Positions 7,253 through 15,853 of a DNA stretch of 15,853 bases are shown piece by piece. Source of the DNA: an uncultured Erysipelotrichaceae bacterium (GTDB lineage: Bacteria > Bacillota_I > Bacilli_A > RF39 > UBA660); assembly GCA_902767005.1 (NCBI GenBank), contig CACXFY010000072.1, positions 1 to 15,853 on the forward strand, given 5' to 3'. The notes beneath the pieces were generated by a model. That model did not search any database. It had not been told where the DNA came from and saw nothing but the letters and a program-made list of their open reading frames with translations. Position 1 is the first letter of the stretch. Each line of letters opens with the position of its first letter. The translations under genes and the position numbers were made by a program.

Positions 7253-8080
7253 TAATTTTTTCTTATATTTTATCAGTACTATTATTAATACTATAGGAAT
7301 TAATAATATTATAATAACACTTAAACAATTAAAATAATTAATCTCCCTAAATTCAAAATTAATCTTTGTAATCCCATTACTATTTAATTTCCATACTAAT
7401 TTTTTTCCATTATTGCTTACCTTATCAGCATTATTCTTTAAAGCACTACTATTTAAATTAATAGTAAACTTCAAATCATTTTTAGCATTATACTTCTTTT
7501 CTAATTCCTCACTTGACAAAGGTTCACTACTAATTGCATTATTTAATTCAATATTTGAAACTCTATGACAATCAGAACGAGTCATTGGATCATTTTTCTT
7601 TACTTCAATGGCTTTACCATCATCACATAAATACTTAATAGTATCAACATTATCATCATTTACATATTGTGGAGTAATATCCGTAGAATCAAAAATAAAA
7701 GTAGCCACATACTTATTAGTAAAAAAAGACTTATCTACTTTAAAAACCTTACTAGGTTTTTCTTTTTTTAAACTTGTAAGAGAAAACTCAACTTCATCTT
7801 TGTCACTAACATTATCAATATTTTTTATTACATAATCAATTGAATAACCTTTATAATCTTTATTATTATATTTACTGATGTTGCAACCATAATCTTTCAT
7901 AACATTTATCTCATCATCAGATAAAGCATTATATTCATTAAGCTCTTTTAATAATCCATAATCAATATGAAAACTCATCTTTTTAAAAGAATTAATAGTA
8001 GCGCTACCATCAAACTTTACACATCCAGAACATACTACACAAATCATAATAATAGCGATTAATTTAATATATTTTTTCAT
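7247..8080 (-). CDS. Membrane-tethered lipoprotein, LppM/DUF3153-like
   Basis: 277 aa from ATG 8080, chosen because AAGGTGG lies about 8 bases upstream; a TTG at 8086 has no room for a ribosome site. An N-terminal KKYIKLIAIIMICVV segment ends in CSGC, a slightly atypical lipobox with lipid-accepting Cys20. It is followed by VKFDGSATINSFKKMSF, the opening style of LppM/DUF3153 lipoproteins. A second membrane segment (about 249-271) with a KYKKK stop-transfer tail means the body is extracellular and fixed at both ends. It is the last gene of the ATPase operon, two bases after the 173-aa membrane protein. In this context it may link the membrane sector to surface proteins; family assignment is tentative. 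Confidence 0.7.
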   Translation of the reverse strand: MKKYIKLIAIIMICVVCSGCVKFDGSATINSFKKMSFHIDYGLLKELNEYNALSDDEINVMKDYGCNISKYNNKDYKGYSIDYVIKNIDNVSDKDEVEFSLTSLKKEKPSKVFKVDKSFFTNKYVATFIFDSTDITPQYVNDDNVDTIKYLCDDGKAIEVKKNDPMTRSDCHRVSNIELNNAISSEPLSSEELEKKYNAKNDLKFTINLNSSALKNNADKVSNNGKKLVWKLNSNGITKINFEFREINYFNCLSVIIILLIPIVLIIVLIKYKKKLQ

Positions 8081-8082
8081 AA

Positions 8083-8596
8083 TCAATCCACCTTATCTTT
8101 TACGTATTTATTAGATGATATTATTGCAAAAAATCTCTTAAAGAATACATATGTAACATAAAGAAATATAAATACACATAATAAACCATATAATAGTAAT
8201 ACATACCAATATGTACCAACTTCTACAATATAATTATAAAAAATACTCTTTGAATATAATAACAAATAAATAACACTTGTATTAAATATATCAATAAAAA
8301 ACTTTATAAAATAGAAATTAATTATATTAAATAATAATATGGGTGCAAATAATAATATAACATTAAATAAAGAAAATGAATTAATAAAAATAGATATTAC
8401 TACTAAATAATAATATAAAAATAATAAAGAAATAGAAAAAATATCTTTATTATTTAATCCCATAAAGAAACCATAAAAAGAAATAGCCTTATCATTTATT
8501 CTCCTCTTACCTATAAAAAAGAATACTAATAAAATAAATATATAGATAGGAAAACAATAAATATAAGGTAATAATAATCGAAAATCAAAGAAATGA

Positions 8597-8604
<8 letters not shown>
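8083..8604 (-). CDS. Polytopic membrane protein of the ATPase operon, candidate membrane-sector subunit
   Basis: 173 aa from ATG 8604 (GGAG six bases upstream; an in-frame ATG at 8616 is less well placed), overlapping the end of the epsilon-like gene by 8 bases. Four to five hydrophobic segments are visible at about 10-31, 55-75, 78-106, 111-129 and 131-156. They are rich in Phe, Ile, Tyr and Leu, with the only strong positive cluster (GKRR, 32-35) in a loop. Subunit a of F-type ATP synthases needs a conserved arginine within a membrane helix; none is present here. It stands where no canonical atp gene stands (after epsilon). It could be an extremely diverged replacement for subunit a or an unrelated coupling protein. 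Confidence 0.75.
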
Positions 8605-10988
<2,384 letters not shown>

Positions 10989-10996
10989 AATTCCAC

Positions 10997-12544
10997 CTAG
11001 ATTCCCTGATTATTGTCAGTTACAAGAGAAGTATCAACATCAGTAAGTACCTCACTAACTTCTTGTACAGGTGCTTGTTGTGGTTGTGGAGCAACTTGTG
11101 TACTAGCAGCAACCGCTACTTGTTCTGGTTGTTGAACAACTTGTGTATTAACTTCCTCTACTACTTTATTTAAACTAGAGAATTTAGTTATAACTTGTTC
11201 AGGAGTTAAAGGAGAATATTTATATTGTTGTAAAGCATCAAGTATTTTCTTACCTTTAAATAACTTATCTCTTAACTCTTGACTCATATCATCTTCATTA
11301 GCCAATTCGTAAACATCACGAGTTTCCAAATATGATAATAGAGTCTGTCTAATATTAGCACCAAGTTCTCTTAATTCTTTAGTTTGAACTGATCCACCCA
11401 AACGAGAAACTGATAAACCATAATTAATAGCTGGTTTTTCACCACGTACAAATGCATCCCGTGATAAAACAATTTGTCCATCTGTAATAGAAATAATATT
11501 AGTAGAAATATAATCTGTAATATCTCCACTCTTTGTTTCCATTACTGGAAGAATAGTAATACTTCCTCCATCTTTATACTGACAACCTTTTTCTAGTAAC
11601 CTTGAATGAAAATAGAAAATATCAGCAGGATAAGCATCTCTTCCTGGAGCTTTACCAGATATTAAACTAATCTGACGATATGCATCAGCATGTTTTTTTA
11701 GATCATCTAAAACTACCAATACATCATATCCACTCTTCATATATAGACTTGCTACTCCTAAAGCAAAATATGGTGTAAGTGTCAATATAGAAGGCAAATC
11801 ATCATAGAAAGCTGCAATTATCATTGAATATCCTACAGCATTCCTTCTAATTAAATCATAATATATCTCTTTAACTTCACGCTTTGTTTTTCCAATTGCT
11901 ACATAAATACATACCATATTCTTATTTTGTTGATTAGCAATTGTATCCAAACATATTTGCGTTTTTCCAGTCTTTTTATCACCAATTATTAATTGTCTTT
12001 GCCCTTTACCAATAGGATATATTAAGTCAATACCAGCAATTCCTGTTTCTAAAGGTCTACTAACACTAGTTCTATCCATGATAGGAACATTTTCTTCTTC
12101 AATTGGTATTTTAACAGTTTCTGAAAACTTTTCATTAGTTAACCTATCATTACCAAACATATCTATTACACGACCAAAAGACTCGTAAGAAAATTCTCCT
12201 TCGAGCAACTCATTAGTTTGATAAACACTATCACCTACACGGATTTTTTCTGTTTGCTTTAAAATAGCTATATTAACTCTATTAGGTTTCATTTGAATAA
12301 CATAACCTAAACCTTTGTTATCAATTTTAACTACTTCATTAAAACTAACAGACTCAAGACCTACAACTTCTATAATAAAATCTTTTATAGAAACAATTTT
12401 TCCAACGCCATATATGTTTTTCATTCTTTTTATAGTAGCAACTTTATCGTCAACTATTTTACTAACATATTGCTCATTGGTACTCATATTATCCGTAGAA
12501 GTAACATCTTGCTTAGGACTATTCTCCTTAGTCTTTTCATCCAT
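10997..12544 (-). CDS. F1 alpha-like noncatalytic subunit with Gln/Pro-rich tail
   Basis: 515 aa. Walker A is GDKKTGKT (188-195; canonical GDRQTGKT), Walker B-like VLVVLDD is at 275-281, and PGRDAYPADIFYFHSRLLE matches the alpha-specific PGREAYPGDVFYLHSRLLE. GLSVSRLGGS retains the arginine finger (Arg381) that completes the catalytic site of beta. The residue at the alpha position equivalent to the catalytic Glu is Lys (AIGKTKRE), so the site is noncatalytic as in true alpha. Unlike normal alpha, it has a 20-25-residue polar N-terminal addition and a tail (about 464-515) of Gln, Pro, Val and Ala that looks disordered. The N terminus of alpha normally binds delta/OSCP, so the altered ends may bind other partners. 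Ribosome site AAAGGGG lies 8 bases upstream. Confidence 0.92.
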   Translation of the reverse strand: MDEKTKENSPKQDVTSTDNMSTNEQYVSKIVDDKVATIKRMKNIYGVGKIVSIKDFIIEVVGLESVSFNEVVKIDNKGLGYVIQMKPNRVNIAILKQTEKIRVGDSVYQTNELLEGEFSYESFGRVIDMFGNDRLTNEKFSETVKIPIEEENVPIMDRTSVSRPLETGIAGIDLIYPIGKGQRQLIIGDKKTGKTQICLDTIANQQNKNMVCIYVAIGKTKREVKEIYYDLIRRNAVGYSMIIAAFYDDLPSILTLTPYFALGVASLYMKSGYDVLVVLDDLKKHADAYRQISLISGKAPGRDAYPADIFYFHSRLLEKGCQYKDGGSITILPVMETKSGDITDYISTNIISITDGQIVLSRDAFVRGEKPAINYGLSVSRLGGSVQTKELRELGANIRQTLLSYLETRDVYELANEDDMSQELRDKLFKGKKILDALQQYKYSPLTPEQVITKFSSLNKVVEEVNTQVVQQPEQVAVAASTQVAPQPQQAPVQEVSEVLTDVDTSLVTDNNQGI

Positions 12545-12572
12545 AATAGAAACCCCTTTCTATATTATTATT

Positions 12573-13307
12573 TTAACTTAAACTGTAATCATATAATTTA
12601 TTCAAATACACAATCTTTATTCCTCTATAAATATCATCAGAATAAATAGTTTTTATATTATCATTAATTTTATCATAATTTTGCTTTTTATTACCTACAA
12701 AAACATATATAGTAGGATCACACTTCCCAATTTCATAATCTAAAAAATTACAAAACTCTTCTATATCAAAGATATCCTTACCAGAATAAAACTCCATAAA
12801 TATATCTTCATTGAATAATCTTAAGTCTTTTAATATCTTATCCAAAAACTTACTATCATCATTAACAATTATATTATAAATCCCTACATTATCAATATAA
12901 TTTTTCATTTTTTGAAGACAATTATATCTATTATTTTTCTCTTCATCTTCAGTTACATAGTATTCAATAAAATATTTTATCAAACGAACATTATCATAAG
13001 AGAATTTACTATCAATTACTCTCAACATTTTAAATAAATCTTTTATTTCATAATTTGCTTTTTTATCTACATAAATAACTGAAGGTTTATTATTCTCATT
13101 ATCCCCTATTTTTTTATTATTCTTTATTTTTGAATTATCATCATTATTTTCATCATGTTTAATACTATCAGTATATTCCTGTGCTTTATGTAAAAAATAC
13201 ACTTTACTCTTTTTATTGATATCATTAACTTCTTTTTTTAAGAAAAAGAACATAACTACTATCATTAAAACAAGAGTAATTAATACCATTACTAAAGTAA
13301 ATGTCAT
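12573..13307 (-). CDS. Candidate fused b/delta-like stator subunit
   Basis: 244 aa. One N-terminal membrane segment (5-23) runs into a charged helix (KKEVNDINKKSK...) as in subunit b. A polar Asn/Asp/Lys linker (about 50-78) follows, then a helical domain, and the last residues DDIYRGIKIVYLNKLYDYS match the C-terminal delta/OSCP pattern (D-x-x-I-x-GG-I-x-I-x-I-G-x-K-V-x-D-x-S). It lies between c and alpha, exactly where atpF and atpH lie. Fusions of b and delta are known elsewhere, for example in mycobacteria. It starts 1 base after the c-like stop without its own ribosome site, so translation is coupled. Homology is suggested by topology, order and the C-terminal motif only. Confidence 0.6.
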   Translation of the reverse strand: MTFTLVMVLITLVLMIVVMFFFLKKEVNDINKKSKVYFLHKAQEYTDSIKHDENNDDNSKIKNNKKIGDNENNKPSVIYVDKKANYEIKDLFKMLRVIDSKFSYDNVRLIKYFIEYYVTEDEEKNNRYNCLQKMKNYIDNVGIYNIIVNDDSKFLDKILKDLRLFNEDIFMEFYSGKDIFDIEEFCNFLDYEIGKCDPTIYVFVGNKKQNYDKINDNIKTIYSDDIYRGIKIVYLNKLYDYSLS

Positions 13308-13308
13308 A

Positions 13309-13566
<258 letters not shown>

Positions 13567-13571
13567 TTATA

Positions 13572-14999
13572 TTAATTAACAAATCTATAACTACAATCAA
13601 AGAATACACTATTTCCATTGTAAACTAGATTTTCTAACTTCAACGTATTAATATTTCCTAAATTGTTAAAAGATAATGTACCAGTAAAACCACTAGATGC
13701 AGCGGCACTATTCATATTTACATTTTGTGAATTAGCACTTGCCCCATCTACATATAAATGAACTATACCAGAATCAAATTTATATTCTGGACTAATCTTA
13801 ACATTATAAGTTATTACTCTTCCAGAAACCTTAACTACAGATAAAGAACAAGATGGTGATTTAGTCTTAACATTAACAACATCATCGATGTGCTCATCAT
13901 TTTCACCTACTAACTTATATCCAAAAGATAAAGTATAGTTATGATCAATAGCTAAATTTCTTAAAACATAACTGTTTTCATTCTTATTCAAGAAATATTT
14001 ATTAGAACTACCATTATTATCATCTAATATAACAAACAAAGCTTGATATTCGTTATTAGAATCAACAACAGTATAATTTACAGTAATTGTTGTAATTGAT
14101 GAAGTAACACTCTTTAAAGCAACGTATTTACTAAAATCATAATAAATTTCACCTTTTTTAACACTAGTATTAGCTTTATCATTTACATCAGTAACTGACT
14201 TAGTTAAGTTATTAACACTATATATAACATCTTTTACATATTCATCGTAATAACCTTCATCATCAGATCCACTATTAGTATCTCCACTTAAAGAAGTAAT
14301 AGTACCACCTTTTTCTTTCTTTGTCTCTTTATAATTATTAGTACTACCAATAATATTTTTCAAATTAATCTCTTTTTTACCATAAATTAATTTTTCATTC
14401 GCAATATCAAAACTCATTGTAGTTCCCTTTAAAATAAGTGGTTTAATTGTCTTTATATTAAGTTCATTATTTGCAAAAGTAGCATTTCCTTGTTTATCAA
14501 GTTCAATTATTAAATAACCACTTGTCTTAACAGACTTATCATTAGTTTTCAAATTACTATCTACCATTAAATATTTACGATCTCTTAATTTGAAAAACTT
14601 AGTTGGAGATGATTTAACAATTTCAGTAACACCTGTCACAGTCTCAATCTCACTACTTGATTTGACTTGATAAGCAGTACCAAAAAGATATACTTTATAA
14701 TCATTTTTATTATAAATAACTGGATTAGCTCCTATTTTTTCTTTTTTAGTTTTATTGTTCTCTTTTTGGTACCAATAATAATTGCCATCAAATCTTTGAG
14801 CCAAATATGACTCTTTTTCAACTTTTAAATAATTGTAATCATCATTATAGAAAGAGCTACCTATTTTTATAGGATACTTATTATTATCTAAACTATTAAA
14901 TCTCATAATAAAGAATATAAACAAAGCTACAATAATAGCAATAATAACAGCAAAAACAATAAACATTTTAGCATTGTTAACATGAAACTTATTTTTCAT
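13572..14999 (-). CDS. Membrane-anchored extracellular protein with Ig/FN3-like C-terminal domains
   Basis: 475 aa. A short basic cytosolic N terminus and one membrane segment (about 10-32) give a type II topology with about 440 residues outside. The middle part (about 40-215) is beta-rich with many Tyr/Lys/Asn. A Gly/Ser/Asp linker lies near 230-245 (TSLSGDTNSGSDDEG). Two Ig/FN3-like beta domains appear to follow (about 290-375 and 380-475), with C-terminal cysteines in PSCSLS and FDCSYR that could pair. It starts 15 bases after the partial gene upstream (GAAAGGAG site) and ends 17 bases before the c-like gene, so it is part of the ATPase operon. It is not recognised as a known family; an extracellular partner of the motor is inference. 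Confidence 0.8.
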   Translation of the reverse strand: MKNKFHVNNAKMFIVFAVIIAIIVALFIFFIMRFNSLDNNKYPIKIGSSFYNDDYNYLKVEKESYLAQRFDGNYYWYQKENNKTKKEKIGANPVIYNKNDYKVYLFGTAYQVKSSSEIETVTGVTEIVKSSPTKFFKLRDRKYLMVDSNLKTNDKSVKTSGYLIIELDKQGNATFANNELNIKTIKPLILKGTTMSFDIANEKLIYGKKEINLKNIIGSTNNYKETKKEKGGTITSLSGDTNSGSDDEGYYDEYVKDVIYSVNNLTKSVTDVNDKANTSVKKGEIYYDFSKYVALKSVTSSITTITVNYTVVDSNNEYQALFVILDDNNGSSNKYFLNKNENSYVLRNLAIDHNYTLSFGYKLVGENDEHIDDVVNVKTKSPSCSLSVVKVSGRVITYNVKISPEYKFDSGIVHLYVDGASANSQNVNMNSAAASSGFTGTLSFNNLGNINTLKLENLVYNGNSVFFDCSYRFVN

Positions 15000-15014
15000 A
15001 AGTAACTCTCCTTT

Positions 15015-15853
15015 CTATAATAATCTATATTCAACTGTGTCTTCAGCAAGAATATTTCCATTGCTATCTAAGAACTGCATAGAAATATAATAAACACCAT
15101 CTATTGAAATAATATCCGGTAATTGGAACTCATAATATGTTGTAGGATTAGTAACTAATCTTGGAGTAAATACAGCCTGATTATCAATTGAGAAATCATT
15201 AGAATCATAAATAGAATAACGAATCTTCTTAATATCAGTCAAACGATTACTATCAAAGAATCTTAAATTAATCTTTGTATTATCACTCATATCAGTATCT
15301 GCATATATAGTACCCAATTCAACTTCATTACCAATCTTAACTCTAGTTAAATATGAATATATATAACTACTAATAGTATTTACATTATTACTAAAATCAG
15401 CATTATACAATATATTAAATGTATATTTAGCTTCAGATCTAGCTGTTGGTAAAATAAACTCTTGATTATAATTGTTAATAGAATAATCTCTATCCACATA
15501 TGCAGATGGTGTAACATCAACAGTATCTTCTAATATTTGTATCCTAAATTGACCATCTACAATAGCTTTATGATAATCTCTAACATTTACAATATATTTA
15601 ATTCCACCACCACTAGGTTTAGCAGATATATAGAAATATGGTCTATATAAAGTATTAAAACTAAACTCTTTAGAATAACTATCTAATTCATAATCAACTT
15701 GTTCACCATCAATAGTAGTTTCTAAAACTGGTTGTATTTCAATCAAATATTTTCCACCAGTAACAAATCCAGAATCATTTGGTATCTTAATATAATGACT
15801 CATTCTATTTTTAAATACTTGATCATTAGAAGTAACTACCTTATCTAATAATA
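15015..15853 (-). CDS. C-terminal part of a beta-rich, probably extracellular protein (5' end beyond window)
   Basis: The frame is open to the right edge, giving at least 279 residues; an internal ATG at 15803 lacks a ribosome site and the frame continues upstream of it (LLDKVVTSNDQVFKNR), so this is a 5'-truncated gene. The visible part is made of beta-strand-rich segments with alternating Tyr/Phe/Ile, compatible with two to three Ig-like modules, and has no membrane segment or sorting signal at its end (EDTVEYRLL). It precedes the 475-aa membrane-anchored protein by 15 bases. Likely the end of a large surface protein; function unknown. Confidence 0.75.
   Translation of the reverse strand, partial: LLDKVVTSNDQVFKNRMSHYIKIPNDSGFVTGGKYLIEIQPVLETTIDGEQVDYELDSYSKEFSFNTLYRPYFYISAKPSGGGIKYIVNVRDYHKAIVDGQFRIQILEDTVDVTPSAYVDRDYSINNYNQEFILPTARSEAKYTFNILYNADFSNNVNTISSYIYSYLTRVKIGNEVELGTIYADTDMSDNTKINLRFFDSNRLTDIKKIRYSIYDSNDFSIDNQAVFTPRLVTNPTTYYEFQLPDIISIDGVYYISMQFLDSNGNILAEDTVEYRLL

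Noticed and set aside
15015..15803. Treating ATG 15803 as the true gene start
   Set aside because: No ribosome site precedes it, and the frame stays open upstream to the window edge with similar composition.

Overview
The window is AT-rich DNA from a low-GC Gram-positive-type bacterium. It uses strong AGGAGG-type ribosome binding sites, ATG/GTG starts and SipW-dependent secretion, and TGA serves as a real stop codon (it closes the gamma-, beta- and epsilon-like genes and the 173-aa gene). It is therefore not a TGA=Trp mycoplasma. The best guess is an uncultured, probably gut-associated lineage of Bacillota (Bacilli/RF39/Erysipelotrichia-like); this is inference from style, not a taxonomic proof. 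All protein genes lie on the minus strand, so the window reads biologically from right to left.

Right part (15853 to 7247) is one tightly packed operon. It starts with the C-terminal end of a beta-rich, probably extracellular protein (cut by the window edge) and a 475-aa membrane-anchored extracellular protein. Then comes a complete-looking set of F-type ATPase relatives in the order c, b/delta-like, alpha, gamma, beta, epsilon, followed by a 173-aa polytopic membrane protein and a membrane-tethered lipoprotein. The soluble F1-like part keeps the nucleotide-binding and catalytic motifs. The c-like subunit keeps the glycine-rich helix and the RNPE loop but has serine where the ion-binding Glu/Asp must be, and no recognisable subunit a exists. 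This looks like a rotary-type ATPase detached from ion transport and wired to cell-surface proteins. It recalls the F1-like X0 ATPases of mycoplasmas but with c- and b/delta-like parts still visible.

Middle (7246 to 6940) is a compact regulatory gap. It has a near-ideal plus-strand promoter (TTGACA-17-TATAAT with extended -10), a candidate structured small RNA of about 135 nt ending in a bidirectional terminator shared with the ATPase operon, and leftward promoters. The plus promoter shares a perfect 16-bp palindrome of back-to-back -35 boxes with a weaker leftward promoter.

Left part (6939 to 1) encodes a surface/secretion module: a membrane-anchored TasA/camelysin-like protein, a SipW-type secreted TasA-like protein, an intrinsic terminator, a 38-aa small protein overlapping a 538-aa helical cytosolic protein, a second terminator, a SipW-type (Ser/His) signal peptidase with an unusual 240-residue cytosolic extension, and a very large secreted surface protein that runs off the left edge. 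The whole window reads as one cell-surface apparatus: exported fibre-like and repeat proteins, their dedicated signal peptidase, and a dedicated ATP-driven motor.
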